NCBI GenBank assembly: GCA_900323505.1
Contig: OOIN01000008.1
Span: forward strand, 682,001-746,000
From: Ustilago trichophora
Taxonomy: Eukaryota; Basidiomycota; Ustilaginomycetes; Ustilaginales; Ustilaginaceae
Direction: 5' to 3'
DNA length: 64,000 bases
Under the pieces are notes generated by a model, which saw only the letters and a list, made by a program, of their open reading frames with translations, was not told the origin of the DNA and did not search any database. The position numbers were made by a program, and so were the translations under genes. Shown in pieces: positions 13,733 to 25,335 of this stretch. Position 1 is the first letter of the stretch; each line of letters starts with the position of its first letter.

Positions 13733-14859
13733 TTTGTGTGAAGAGAGACCTCGAAGCTTCTCGGTTGCGGGTTTGGGAAGTTTGGGTCGATCAGATGGTG
13801 GTTAGAAAGAGAAAAGAATCGTCGAGACCAACACCAAAACTTTGGCTGACACTCGAGGTCAAGAAACAAGAAAGGGCCAAAGCGGTTGGAGTGCTGCTGT
13901 GCAGATTTGCAGATCGACAGCAATCAACGGAAGAAGCGTGGGCAACGTCTGAACCAAGAGCAGGATAAAATCTTGTGGTCGGGTCGGAGCTAGAAGATGT
14001 GCAGGAGACGGGAAGGTTGCTTGTCCCACTTTGTGCTGGTACCACGTTACTGACCACGGTGTGATAGACCAAAAGCGGATGCAGAGGTTGCAGCAAAGAT
14101 CGTCGGTGTTGGTGACCAAGAGTTTCGAGACTGCAGCAAGACCTGTCAAGTGGACGGTCGGTATCTACAGTATCTCGGTGGTGAATGAATTTGCTATCAC
14201 TTGAGGTGGGGAAAGTGGCATTGCAGGTGTGCCGTTGTGGTGTCCAAGGCCAAAGTGCCGCTTGTGGACAGACACGCTGTGACACGCCAAGAGCCTTTTT
14301 TTGTGCTTTCTTCCTCGAGTGTGGCTGCGTTGGCTGCTGGCTTGTGTTGATTTTTCTGTAAAATAAAAACAAAAATAAAAATAAAAATAGAAAACTTAAG
14401 ACGTTGCCTCTTCGCCGAGCGTAGAGGGTTCAAAAAAGTGCCTGAATCATGCAAAAAGGCAAGCGAATGTGGTCGCCGAGGCTCATGCACAACGCAAATT
14501 TGATTTGGCTGCTCGACTCCCGCTCCCAAAGTTGCGTTCAGACCCTCTCTCTTTTCCCACACCTTGTGCCGCTTCTCTAGTCGCCCTGTTTTTTTCTGTC
14601 TGCAGTTGTCTCTGTATGGTACTCTAACAGGATCGCCATCTGGACGAGATGCAACAGATCTGGATCCCGATGGATGCTCACACGACTTGTAACGCAGCCT
14701 TTCTGTCATGTATGCAGAAGAACGACCACAAATGCTCCACATCTACTCATAAACGGATCACACAACGAGCAATGACAAGCCGAATGCAGCGTGGTATTTC
14801 AATGGTAACTTTGGCTAACAATCGCCTGTGCGAGGATGCTGATCGATGGATGGTGTGAT
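13733..14859. other. Intergenic: VRG4 promoter region
   Basis: About 1.1 kb between two minus-strand genes. It has an A-rich stretch of repeated AAAAAT units around 14358-14396 and no recognisable gene. Confidence 0.5.
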
Positions 14860-15838
14860 TTACTTGGAGCCAGAGGCGGCCTTCTTGGCCTTCTCCTTGG
14901 CCGCCTCCTTCTGAGCCTTTTCGTAGACCCAGTCGTTGAGGCCTCGTCGGCAACGTGCGATCTCGTAGACGTAGAATTGCAAGCGGGTGACTGTGTGGCG
15001 GCGATTCCGAAAGCATTTCGTGCAGCATGGTAATGGTGGAGTGAGGTGAGAGTAGATCGGTACAGGGTCGAAGGGCGAGAGAGGTGAAGCAGGGAGAGTG
15101 TCAGAAGAAAGTGTCGACAACGACAGCAAGCAGAGGTACAAACATACCAAAAGTGGTGTTGAACTGGGTGTACTCGTCGGAAGCATCGGTGCGGATCAAG
15201 GTACCAAAGTTGAAGTCGGCGACTGGAAAAGGCAAGCAAATGAAAGAGGCAACGGTTTAGTATGCAGCTCCTGAATTTCATCGTGTGTCTGCCCTGAACG
15301 GAGCCAGCGTCTTTCTGCATCATTTTCAGCGACTGCGCCTTGCGATGCGGGTATGATACTCACCCTTGTTCTCGTACTTGTTGATGAAAACCCTCCACTT
15401 CTCCTTTCCGGCAGGGCTCTTCATGGCCTCCTCATCGATCTTGAGCACCGACTTGGGGTCAGTCGACTCTGCAAATTCTGGGAAGCTGGCCTGGAAGTCC
15501 TCGTACATCTCATCATCGAGCCTGTTGCGCAGTGTAGCGAAAGATAGTAGTAACAGATCCAAAGCAGTTGGTGGTAGAAAGACATCAGTAATCGGCCTTC
15601 GACCTCGCATCCGAGCCTGGATTGCCTGTCTGATTGTGTTTATGGCAAAAGCCAGCCATAGCGACAGTCGCAGCAGCGCAAAAGATAGCACTTACTTTGT
15701 CAAGCGAAGAGTGGAAGGCTTGATCTTCTCCAACAGGTTCCAGTAGGTCTGGGCGTGCTCGACACATCGAACTGCCATCTGCTTCTCGATCTCGGGCAGG
15801 TTCTGCGCCTTGTTGGCGTCAAAGTTTCCGGTCGACAT
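14860..15838 (-). CDS. PBDC1/Ypl225w-family protein (eEF1A biogenesis chaperone family)
   Basis: Four exons on the minus strand: 15696-15838, 15364-15521, 15148-15222 and 14860-14990. The introns of 174, 141 and 157 nt all have GT-AG ends (GTAAGT, GTGAGT, GTATGT donors). The joined CDS is 507 nt and encodes 168 residues. Landmarks are MSTGNFDANKAQNLPE at the start, FPEFAE in the middle of the acidic segment, KEKWRVFINKYENKVADFNFGTLIRTD across the second junction, then VTRLQFYVYEIARCRRGLNDWVY and a Lys/Ala tail. These match the small PBDC1 (polysaccharide-biosynthesis domain-containing 1) family. Its yeast member Ypl225w has been described as a dedicated chaperone for nascent eEF1A; the old domain name is a misnomer. 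The frame reads through all junctions, which supports the model. Confidence 0.85.
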
Positions 15839-16483
15839 GATGCTGCGAGTGCGTCCAGAGTGTGGTGGCGATGATGATGATGATGCTGATGGTGGTGGTC
15901 AGCTGAGCAAGAGCGTGGGCTTTGAGTCGAAGTGCTGGCCTAGACTGAGGCACAATTAGAGCTCGAGAGGGTGCGTGCACCTTTTGCAAAAGAAGTGCAG
16001 GTGTGTTGCCGCTTGAGGCGGAGCCGAATTGCCAACACACCGGACAGGCAGCAACACTTTGACCTGTTTGCCGCCACGTCGTCGAAGTTTTGCCAAATGT
16101 CACTTTGGAAGCTTCCCGCTGAGACGCGCCGCACAAATAAAGCTGTTGCTTTCAAGGGTCTAACAATTATTGATGAAAGCAATGATATGTGGACACTGTC
16201 GATCCAACACCAGACGGCCAGCTGAACGGGGATCAAAAAGGCCGAGATGCTTCTGTTTCGGCGCGGGGGAACAGCAGATCTGTGGGGAATCGACAGCAAC
16301 AGCGGTTTTACGGCCTATCCCGCCGAACCCTCACACAAGAGGTCAGGAACGAAGAAACCTGTCAAAGGACGTAAGCGTTCGCCGGTCATTGCCAAGTCTC
16401 TCTTCTTGTGAACGAGGGCCTTTGTCGCGGGTAGTCTGTCCTGCTTCCCAACCACTAACATCATCAGAAAGCTACTTCACAGG
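15839..16483. other. Bidirectional promoter PBDC1-like / D-lactate dehydrogenase
   Basis: 645 bases between divergent starts. It includes a short ATG repeat (GATGATGATGATGATG) at about 15869-15884. No further gene. Confidence 0.6.
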
Positions 16484-18274
16484 ATGGCATCCACAAGTCG
16501 TATCTCGCTGCGAGCCTTGAACGTGGCTCGCGGCCAAGTTGCCACCGCAGCACCCACCCGCCGACTCTTCACCTCGTCAGCTCGCCGACAGAGCGCCTCA
16601 AGTACTGCACAGTCATCTGCGAACGGCACTTCCAGCTCACGCGACCTTGCCCTCGGTCTTCTTGCCATCGGTCTCGGCGCTAATGCCTACTATCTCTTCC
16701 GTCAAGGCCTCAAAAGCGAAAGAATCAGTCTCGACGGGCCCGCAGCCACCGTCAGCAGTGGCGACTACGCGTACGGCAACCCCAGGCTTCCCTTCTCCTA
16801 CGGCAGCAAACAAGACTTTGAAGCGGCAATCGAAGAACTCAAGGCCTACTTTACCTCTCAGGGCGAGGCCTGGGATGACTGGGTCACAACCGAAGAGGAC
16901 GAGCTGGAGCGACGTGGATTGGATGAAAACGGACACCGCAGCTCTTCGGAAGGCACCAAGCCCTCTGTAGCCGTCTACGTGCGTGACACGCCAGATGTGC
17001 AGGCCGTGATTCGCATCGCAAACAAGTACCGCATGCCCATTGTACCATTCTCAGGAGGTACGAGTCTCGAAGGCCACTACATCGCCCCCTTTGCCGGCAT
17101 CTCGATCGACATGAGTCGAATGGACAAGGTGCTGGCATTCCATCCTGAGGACGGAGACATGGTCGTTCAAGCAGGCATCGGGTGGGAAACCATCAACAGG
17201 TACTGCGACACCCACGGCAATCAGCTCTTCTTCCCCCTCGACCCCGGACCGGGAGCCACCATCGGCGGTATGATTGGCACCGGCTGCTCAGGAACCAACG
17301 CGGTTCGTTACGGCACTGCTCGCGGCGAGCATTTCCTCGACATGAAGATCGTCCTGGCCAACGGTGAAGTCATCAACACCCGAGGTGGCGGACGTGCACG
17401 CAAGTCCTCGGCCGGGTTTGATATTGGTAAGATCATCGTCGGCGCCGAAGGCACCCTTGGCATTGTCACAGAAGCCACTGTGCGACTTGCTCCCAAAATG
17501 CCCGCAGATGCCGTCGCAGTAGCAAGCTTCCCAAACGTCGAAGCGGCATCCAAGACGGTCAACGAGATCCTGCTCTCCGGCATTCCCGTCCAGTGCATCG
17601 AGCTGCTCGACTACAAGATGATCCAAAGTATCAACGAGTCTAACCTCTGCGGCAGGATGTATGACGAAAAGGATTCCCTCTTCTTCAAACTCTCCGGCGG
17701 CGAAGCCGCCGTAGCTGAAGCCAAAGAGGCGATCACACGAGCCAGTGTAAAGTTTGGCGCCAAAAAGGAAAGCGTCGAATTTGAAACGGACAGAGAGCGA
17801 GCGGGCAAGATTTGGGAAGGCAGAAAGGCCGCCTTGTGGGCTGTCGCTGCTACCAATGAGGCCCCTGGTGTCAAGGTCTGGACAACTGACGTGTGCGTTC
17901 CCATCTCCGCCCTACCTCGGTTGGTACGAGAATCGCAGGAGGACTTCCAAAAGTCTGGTCTGACAGGAACGGCGATCGTGGGTCATGCTGGAGATGGAAA
18001 TTTCCACGCTTTGATCCCATTCAAGGCCGACGATCCGGAGCAGACGAGGATTACGACAGAGGTTGTGGGAAGACTGTGCGAGAGAGCGCAGAAGTTGCAG
18101 GGCACTTGCACGGGTGAGCACGGTGTAGGGATGGGCAAAATCGAGTATCTCGAAAAGGAGTTGCCTGGAGGCACGGTGCGCGTGATGAAGGCGATCAAGC
18201 TGGCTCTGGATCCCAAAAACTTGCTCAACCCTGGAAAGCTGTATCCCACTCCCGAGTTCACTCCGGCCCACTAG
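16484..18274 (+). CDS. DLD1: Mitochondrial D-lactate dehydrogenase (cytochrome), FAD-linked
   Basis: Oxidises D-lactate to pyruvate and passes electrons to cytochrome c. The 596-residue, intron-free product has a Ser/Arg/Ala-rich mitochondrial presequence (1-40) and a hydrophobic segment at about 55-72 (LALGLLAIGLGANAYYLF), consistent with inner-membrane anchoring facing the intermembrane space as for yeast Dld1. The VAO/PCMH-type FAD domain follows, with VPFSGGTSLEGH and PGPGATIGGMIGTGCSG. The C-terminal FAD-oxidase domain contains GHAGDGNFHALIPF and GEHGVGMGKIEYL. The start at 16484 is the first ATG. The gene converges on ADE17 with only 199 bases between stops. 2-hydroxyglutarate dehydrogenases are related, but the overall pattern fits the DLD group best. 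Confidence 0.93.
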   Translation: MASTSRISLRALNVARGQVATAAPTRRLFTSSARRQSASSTAQSSANGTSSSRDLALGLLAIGLGANAYYLFRQGLKSERISLDGPAATVSSGDYAYGNPRLPFSYGSKQDFEAAIEELKAYFTSQGEAWDDWVTTEEDELERRGLDENGHRSSSEGTKPSVAVYVRDTPDVQAVIRIANKYRMPIVPFSGGTSLEGHYIAPFAGISIDMSRMDKVLAFHPEDGDMVVQAGIGWETINRYCDTHGNQLFFPLDPGPGATIGGMIGTGCSGTNAVRYGTARGEHFLDMKIVLANGEVINTRGGGRARKSSAGFDIGKIIVGAEGTLGIVTEATVRLAPKMPADAVAVASFPNVEAASKTVNEILLSGIPVQCIELLDYKMIQSINESNLCGRMYDEKDSLFFKLSGGEAAVAEAKEAITRASVKFGAKKESVEFETDRERAGKIWEGRKAALWAVAATNEAPGVKVWTTDVCVPISALPRLVRESQEDFQKSGLTGTAIVGHAGDGNFHALIPFKADDPEQTRITTEVVGRLCERAQKLQGTCTGEHGVGMGKIEYLEKELPGGTVRVMKAIKLALDPKNLLNPGKLYPTPEFTPAH

Positions 18275-18473
18275 AACCCAGGGAGCACCTCGATGTACTT
18301 GATCGAAGAAAACGATATTCAGACATATGCATACGCCCGCAAAGATGAGAGGAAGGAACGAAAAACTGTACTGCATGTTGAACGAGGTGAACAAAAGGGA
18401 AACCGATAGAGCAAAGCGTTGAGCTATGACGAGTCAAACTATAACAAAAGGAAATGAGACGAGAGGGACCGAT

Positions 18474-20279
18474 TTAGTGGTGGAAAAGACGGAGGTTGGT
18501 CCTGACAACAACCATGTTGTACTTGTTGGCAGTGGCGACACAAGCCTCGTCCATGACGGATCCGCCGGGAGCGACGATGAAGCTGGTACCGCTCCTCTTT
18601 GCGCGGTGGACGTTGTCGGGGAAGGGGAAGAAGGCGTCACTTGCGCACACGACACCGGTGAGCTTCTCGGCGTGCTCCTTGCGCTCCTCGGCGCTCAGGG
18701 CGGCGGGAACCTGCTCAAAGACTGCCTCCCACTCGGCCTTCTCCTCGGCGCTGAGGTTCTCGGTACCCTCGACAAAGAGGTCGATAGCGTTGCTCTTCTC
18801 GGGACGCTTGGTACCCTTCTTGAAGGGCAAGCTGAGAACACGGGGATGCTGACGGAGCCAAAAGTTGTCGGTCTTGCTACCAGCCAACCTGGTGCAGTGA
18901 ATACGCGACTGCTGGCCTGCACCGAGACCGATGACCTGACCGTTCTTGGCGTAGCAAACCGAGTTGCTCTGGGTGTACTTGAGAGCAAGTGTGGCGACCA
19001 TCAAGTCGAGCTGCGAGCCCTCGGGGACCTCCTTGTTCTCCGAGACAATGTTGGTGAAGAGGTCCTTGGTGATCTTGACATCGTTGCGGCGCTGCTGGAG
19101 CTGGACACCGTAGACGGTACGGGTCTCGATGTCGGAGGGCTGGAACTGAGGGTCGATCTCGAGGACGCAGTACTTGCCACCCTTCTTCTTGGAGAGGATC
19201 TCGAGCGCCTCAGGCTCGTACGAGGGGGCGATAACACCGTCGCTCACCTCGCGCGAGATGATCTTGGCAGTCTGCACATCAACGGGATGGGAGAGACCGA
19301 TGAAGTCACCGAAGGACGACATGCGGTCGGCACCACGGGCACGGGCGTAGGCAGTGGCGAGGCCGGAGAGCGGTCCGAGGTCGTCGACGAAGAAGGCCTT
19401 GGCCTCAACGTCGGAGAGAGGCACACCGACGGCAGCACCGGCGGGAGAGACGTGCTTGAAACTGGCAGCGGCGGGGAGACCGGTAGCCTCGGCGAGCTCA
19501 CGAACAAGAGCCCAGGCGTTGAGCGAGTCGAGCAAGTTGATGTAACCCGGCGAGCCGCAGAGCGCCTTGACGGGCATCTCGCCATTAGTGACAAAGGCCT
19601 GAGCAGGCTTCTGGTGAGGGTTGGCACCGTATCGGAGAGGGAGCTGCTGAACGACGTCGGTCGACTTGGAAGCCAAGCTGGCGTACTGCTGACGGTAATA
19701 GTTGCTGATGGCCTCGTCGTAGTGGGCAGTCTGGGAGAAAGCCTTGACGGCGAGGACGTTGCGGTTGGCCTTGGCTGCCTCGGCATCCTTGGAGGCGTAG
19801 TTGTCGAGGAACTTGGAGTAGTCCTTAGGGTCCGAGAGCACCCAGACGCGCTCGTGGTTCTTGGCAGCGGCACGGAGAAGGGTGACACCGCCGATGTCGA
19901 CTTCCTCGGTAGCCTGAGCGATGGTAGGCTTGGGCTCCTTGGCAATGGTCTCTTCGAAGGGGTAGAGGTTGCAGACGACTACATCGATGGGCTCGATGCT
20001 CTGCGCCTTGAGGTCCTCGACGTCGGAAGCCTTGCCGGTCTGGGCAAGGATACCACCGTGAACAGCGGGGTGGAGGGTCTTGACACGGCCACCGAGCATC
20101 TCGGGTGCCTTGGTGATGTCGGAAACATCACCGATGGGGAGGCCGGCCTCACGAACGAGCTTGGCGGTACCTCCCGAGCCGAGAAGACGAACGCCGAGAG
20201 CGTGAAGACCCTTGGCGAGGTCGAGGAGACCGGTCTTGTCGTAGACCGACAGGATGGCAATGGGTTGCGAAGCAGACAT
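18474..20279 (-). CDS. ADE17: Bifunctional AICAR transformylase / IMP cyclohydrolase (ATIC)
   Basis: Catalyses the last two steps of de novo purine synthesis: formylation of AICAR with 10-formyl-THF, then ring closure to IMP. The 601-residue product (yeast Ade16/17 about 590) starts [18 protein letters not shown] at the ATG at 20279. The N-terminal MGS-like cyclohydrolase domain contains [15 protein letters not shown] and [14 protein letters not shown]. The transformylase domain contains [13 protein letters not shown] and the Lys-His pair in [11 protein letters not shown]. The end is the family tail NLRLFHH. The frame is open further upstream to 20771, but that part has no similarity to ATIC and is taken as leader. 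A codon-aligned antisense ORF runs from 18426 to 20342. Confidence 0.97.
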   Translation of the reverse strand: MSASQPIAILSVYDKTGLLDLAKGLHALGVRLLGSGGTAKLVREAGLPIGDVSDITKAPEMLGGRVKTLHPAVHGGILAQTGKASDVEDLKAQSIEPIDVVVCNLYPFEETIAKEPKPTIAQATEEVDIGGVTLLRAAAKNHERVWVLSDPKDYSKFLDNYASKDAEAAKANRNVLAVKAFSQTAHYDEAISNYYRQQYASLASKSTDVVQQLPLRYGANPHQKPAQAFVTNGEMPVKALCGSPGYINLLDSLNAWALVRELAEATGLPAAASFKHVSPAGAAVGVPLSDVEAKAFFVDDLGPLSGLATAYARARGADRMSSFGDFIGLSHPVDVQTAKIISREVSDGVIAPSYEPEALEILSKKKGGKYCVLEIDPQFQPSDIETRTVYGVQLQQRRNDVKITKDLFTNIVSENKEVPEGSQLDLMVATLALKYTQSNSVCYAKNGQVIGLGAGQQSRIHCTRLAGSKTDNFWLRQHPRVLSLPFKKGTKRPEKSNAIDLFVEGTENLSAEEKAEWEAVFEQVPAALSAEERKEHAEKLTGVVCASDAFFPFPDNVHRAKRSGTSFIVAPGGSVMDEACVATANKYNMVVVRTNLRLFHH

Positions 20280-23200
20280 GGCTGGCCGTGGGTCTGTGAT
20301 TTGGGGTTCCAGGAAGGGGTGTTGGCGGGAAGAGGAAGGTGATGGTGGTGAGCGTGGGAAGGAGAGCTGTACTGAGTGGAAGGTTTCCGACGAAGCAGCT
20401 ACGACCACTGCGAGCGGGGGAGACTGGCTCTGTACTGTACTTGGGAAAAGGGTGGAGGCTGCAGCTGCAGATGGCTTCGTCGGGCGAGATGGAAATTTTG
20501 AACGCTGTGTCTGTGCGAGCCGACAACTTTTTTTTACTGTCTTTTTTGCTTTCTTCGCGCCAGATCTTCTCGTTGTTGGGCTTCGACTGACTCGGGTGTC
20601 CAAGGGGAGACAGCCTAAAAAAAAAATTGCTGGAGTCGGCCAATCAAGGATGGCAGATTTGGACGTGAATGCAAAGGCTCCCATCCCCCGCGTCGCGCTG
20701 TGGTGTTGCAATTTACAGTTACCTTCTCGTCTTGTCGACTTCTGACAGAAAACTTTGCCTTCGGCGTTCAATCGGTATCTGCCCGATTCAACCCTTCTGC
20801 TTCGCCATTCGACAACGATCTTGCGCTTATCCTGACCAATCGCTCGTTGACCAAGTCTCGCTGCAGTCGGAAACTCTGCCGACGGTCAATCTGTAGCTGA
20901 GAGGGTTCCGAAATTCCCATCCAAATTTTGGGTTCTCTTTTCTGCTTTCAATTTTCCGACAATTTTTTTTTTCGGCGACGAAAATTCACAACAGCCTCGA
21001 CGAAGGCTTTCTCGAGCAAAGTTCGAGCTCCACAGCCTTCATCACGATCGGGACAGATCAGAGAGTCATGTACGATCCCCTCGATTTACAAGACTCACGG
21101 TTGGCAACATTTGGAATGCTGGTCAGGAACACAGGAACACCCTGGGAAGCTGCGTGCCTGTGCCCTGCCTGACCCGTCCATTGATGGTACATCAACTGGT
21201 CTAGGAACCTGCCCATGGTTCCACGCCTCTCCTCCTCGGATCCACCATTCTGGGCTGTAGTTCGGCTTGCTGTTGGAATGTCACACCATTGCTTGTTTTG
21301 ATTGTGCCGCGAGCTTTGTTTTGTAGCAGGAGGTACCACGCTAGGATGAGCCTCTGGACTAGATCGGGGTCTATCATCGGGGCGTATCACAGAGAAGACA
21401 CGTTGTTCTATGAAGTTGAGGAGAAGCAGCCTTGGCAGTGGGCTTTGGCTGGCTGGCTCGAGAAGGACATTCTGTTGTTTGTGGCTTGGTAGAAGAGTTG
21501 ACTCAAGAAGAAGAAAATCGAGGGTGCTGTCTCAGATCCAAACACGGATGGCCGTTGGGTGAGACCTTGCTTGTCAATCAACATTGGCCCGCACTCAGCT
21601 CAGCTGCGCTCAAAGCATCGGGAAGAACATCAACGTGCTCGCTTCCCAAACGCCGATTCTTCTGTCTCGTGAAGGTGTCCACTCAACCCCACCTTGTATC
21701 CCAGCACCAAGCTCAAGGATTTGACGACGTGGGACCCAAGCCAACGGAAGTGACACAAGATTTGGGGGTGCCTATTTTCGGATGCCGCTTTTGTGTGATC
21801 CAAATGAAGCGTCGAAGGCCGTCTTTCAAGAACAAAGATCGGTTTGTCCGGTGACGGTGTTGAGCCACCCCACTTTGCCTCACTCTGAGGCAATGGAAAT
21901 TGAGTTCTGCGGGAAAGACTAGGTTAGGCCGATAGAAACATCGATCGTCTTACCCTCGCTTCCTGAGCCCATGTTTCCGACGGCAATCGCGTCTTCCTTA
22001 TGAGATGTTGAAATCTGCCGAAACAAGGGCAGGCACGTCGGCGACTTTGACGAGAAGGGGGATCGACGCACCCTGGCAATCATCATGACTGAGCATGCAG
22101 ACAGCGACCCAAATAAGGCAATGGCTTTCCATAACAATGACGGCCCTCAATACCGAGCCACAGCTGCAACGGCACAGTATAGCAGCACGCTGTCGTGGGT
22201 TTGAGAACAGGAGTGCGTGATGCAGCAGCCGTTGGAAAGACCAGAGAAGAAAAAAAAAGCTTCGGGTGCAGCTGAAATCAATTCATGGGCTGCAGCACGC
22301 TACTACAAATTCGATGCCGAGGTTGGAAATGTTATTCTTGATTTTGAAAGAAAGAGTTTTTGATGTGAAGCATGTGCTCACGAGCCGCTCGGCCGCCGCG
22401 CCCGCCGTTTTGCTACCGCATGAAGCCGTTGTCACCGACACGCTTGACAGTGCCTTGCTACCCTGTGTGTGTTTGTGACAGCTTTGAAGATCACACTCGT
22501 TTTGATTGTCACTTTTGAGTTAGGGCTCGCTTGGGAGCACATGATGTCCCCGGGATCTGCACCGCTTGAAATCGCGCCTGCTGAACTTGAGCGCATTTAG
22601 AGCCCATCTCTAACACAGAACGGCTCGGTGCAAACGCATCCTCCCCGAAGGCTTTAAAAGCAGCGCCGGCATTCCTGCGACAACGAGCATCAGCATGCCC
22701 GAGAGCTTTGCCTGGAGAATGCTCTGTTTGTGAATGCTGTAAGGTCGATCCGTGCACGTTCTGCCACCTGCTCCCGACCAAGGGTCTTGAGGGCCCCTGA
22801 GATGCAAGAAAAGTCAGCAGAAGAGGCGGAGATAGCGATGCGTGTGATGAGGACGTGGACATCTCGCGCGGATGCACCATGAGCATGACAATATGTTTCG
22901 ACGCTCGACAGAACATTCTGCCTCGATTTGCATCTAGCTCTGCTCTCCTCTTGTATGTTTGGTCACCTCTTGCCCTACTCCTACCAGATTCTACAGGGGA
23001 GAGTGTATCTCAATTCACAAAGGATATGCAACGGGAAACCCGAACCGTAACTTCGAATCGAGGGCTGAACCACGACGCAGGGGCGAGTAAACAGTCCTGC
23101 CGTCATGGCGCTGCTGCTCAACCCTTCCAACGGCCCAGGCACATCGCTTCATGGTACCCTCCCTCGACCAATCACGCTTCGGTGCTGTGCTATGCTGTGC

Positions 23201-23885
23201 TGAGATGCCCAAAGCGTGCATCTTTGTACGCCGCCGGCTCTCCTAGACGTTGACGCTATGCACTTCGCCTAACACCACAAGATTCCACAATAGACCATGG
23301 TTAAAACTTTCCCTTTCAGCATCCCTTCCGTCGTCTACAACGAAACTGAGGGAAGCAGAAAGCATTGCCTTGATGTTTGGTGTGAGAAAAAAAGGGGGGC
23401 AACAAACACACGCCATCGAAAAGTGGGACGCCGCCTTGACGGTGGGCACCACCCCACTTTTCCGCCAAAGATACCCAAATTGAGTTGAGGCCAGGTGCCC
23501 GAAATTTGAGACTACAGTAGACGGTGTGAAACATTTTCGACTGTCCACGCCGCTTCCTCTTTTTCTTCGGAACATCCGCCTCCTCATCTCTCTCACACAA
23601 AGAACCCTTCTTCGTCCCCTTTCATCCTCCGCTCTTCACCATCCCCAGCCCGTTTTTACTGTTGCTTGTCGCTCCGTCTGTGTATAGAGATCGTACCTGG
23701 TTTACCGATCTTCTCCCCCTCCATCAAACCTCCTGTTTTTGCGACCCTAGAAGTCTGGCACTCCTACGCTCGCTTCGACCTTTACACGTTCATTACAGCT
23801 CTTATACAAAACAGCTTTCATCACCGCACCACCTAGCACCACCATCACCTCTTCACCTACACGTCTGCTCGACATCAACACCATA
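20280..23885. other. Large intergenic region with short coding-like patches
   Basis: About 3.6 kb without a confident gene. 20280-20771 is the ADE17 leader/promoter. Plus-strand patches at 21068-21172 and 21345-21492 read like protein and may be exons of a small unrecognised gene (see findings). The remainder shows only short, low-quality open frames. About 400 bases before 23886 are C/T-rich and probably the leader of the secreted-protein gene. Confidence 0.45.
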
Positions 23886-24371
23886 ATGAAGTTCACCACC
23901 GCCCTCCTTGCCTTGCTATCGGCTGCCGTCGCTGTCTCCGCCACTGTTGATTCGAACGAGTCCGGCCTTCACACTCTGGGCGAGCGCTCGTTCGAGCGCA
24001 AAGCCCGTCACGTCGAGTTTGCTGCTCGCTCCGAGGGCGAGCAGGACCTCGAGAAGCGCGATTGGGTTTCCAAGTGGGGCAAGGTCACCTGGTACGGAGG
24101 CGGACAGCTCAACAATCCTGCTTGCGGCGGCCCTACCCCCACCGACAACTCTATGATCGCCGCCGTCAAGCAGAACGGTGGCTACGGAAAGTGCGGCGAG
24201 ACGGTTCACATTCACTACAAGGGAAAGATGGTTTCCGTCAAAATTGTCGACTACTGTGAATCGTGTGAGTGGGGTCACTTCGATTTAAGTAGAGGAGCTT
24301 TCAAGAAGCTGGCTTCTCTCGACGAGGGTGTTCTCAACGGCATCCACTTCAAGCTCTTCACCCGCGATTAA
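23886..24371 (+). CDS. Small secreted double-psi beta-barrel (RlpA/expansin-like) protein with Kex2-type site
   Basis: A 161-residue protein. Residues 1-19 form a typical signal peptide (MKFTTALLALLSAAVAVSA). A hydrophilic propeptide ends in Lys-Arg at 57-58, a Kex2-type cleavage site. From there to the end is one double-psi beta-barrel domain with the family block VTWYGGGQLNNPACGG, four cysteines (80, 103, 124, 127) and the barrel signature HFDLS with its Asp at about 133. This resembles fungal RlpA-like and barwin-related secreted proteins, some of which bind or loosen cell-wall polysaccharides or act in host interaction. The exact function is not shown here. The start at 23886 is the only in-frame ATG before the signal peptide. 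No intron. Confidence 0.85.
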   Translation: MKFTTALLALLSAAVAVSATVDSNESGLHTLGERSFERKARHVEFAARSEGEQDLEKRDWVSKWGKVTWYGGGQLNNPACGGPTPTDNSMIAAVKQNGGYGKCGETVHIHYKGKMVSVKIVDYCESCEWGHFDLSRGAFKKLASLDEGVLNGIHFKLFTRD

Positions 24372-25335
24372 GCGAGCGTCGGTAGAAGCATTCTTGGCGT
24401 CCCGCATGGTGCGACTAGGGCGATGTCGACCGATCTGAAGGCATCTTCCATGGGAGGCTCGCCCGTAGAGTCGGACGTTTCATCATCACCCAGCTCCACC
24501 CCGCTCAGACTGCTCTACACCACCACGTCGACATCCGTCTGCCTCTACACCTACCACTTCTTTTCAACCCCGTCAACTTTGGTCATCGCCTTTTGCCACG
24601 GATTCACATCTTCACTCCCGTCACCGATACACTTCCCCCCGCCGTTTCCAAGCTTCCTCTCTACTATCTTTATACTTGCCCCTCATCGCTCCATTTGGTT
24701 TCGTTTCGCTTCGTCCGACTCTCGTCTGTTTTGCGCGCGCGCTTAGTGTATAAACACTGGCTGTTTTGCTGCGCCACGTCTCCTGGGGAGACGTTGTTTT
24801 CTTCCATCTTGTTTCCTTTCATACTGCTGCTGTTTAACATGGTTCCGTTGACTCTTTTTTCCCCCCAAATTGATTGCGTATGGCTGTGTGACTGCCGAGC
24901 CAGGTTGAGAACGTGACATGCTGTAGTAGAGGTCGGAATCTTCGGCGATCATGCGACGTCTAAGTAGATGCTAACCCATCGTGTCACCCCTTCTACCACC
25001 AAAGCCAGCAGAGAGACACATCAACAATCCTTGTCCAAGTCTACTCTTGATTTTATCAGCTTGTGCGAAGAGATGTCGTAGCAGTATGCACAGTGTCAAA
25101 GAAACGAAACGACGAGGGAGATGATGCAAAGAAGGATGCGTGAATGTATTGCTTTGAGTCATGCAAATTGAATGTGTGGAGAGAAGATGCAGTGGGGGAT
25201 GCTTAATGTTGTGTGAGTATGTATGGCGAAATCATGCAAAGAAATATTGGGAGGGAGAAGGTCATGCAATGTTCGGGCCGTTTGCCCATCTACAGAAAGA
25301 TGTGTCGAGAGGACGAGGAAAGGGTGGGTTAAGGA
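24372..25335. other. Convergent intergenic region
   Basis: About 1 kb between the secreted-protein gene and the His-rich gene, both ending here. It is C/T-rich up to about 24900. No RNA gene or repeat recognised. Confidence 0.5.

Noticed and set aside
18426..20342. 638-codon ORF antisense to ADE17
   Set aside because: Same codon-aligned shadow effect; the sense strand encodes an unmistakable ATIC.
22509..22916. 135-codon minus-strand ORF in the large gap
   Set aside because: No hydrophobic core pattern or domain; composition compatible with random open frame. Left unannotated.
24423..24746. 107-codon plus-strand ORF after the secreted-protein gene
   Set aside because: Ser/Thr/Pro/Phe composition follows from C/T-rich untranslated sequence; no start context or domain support.
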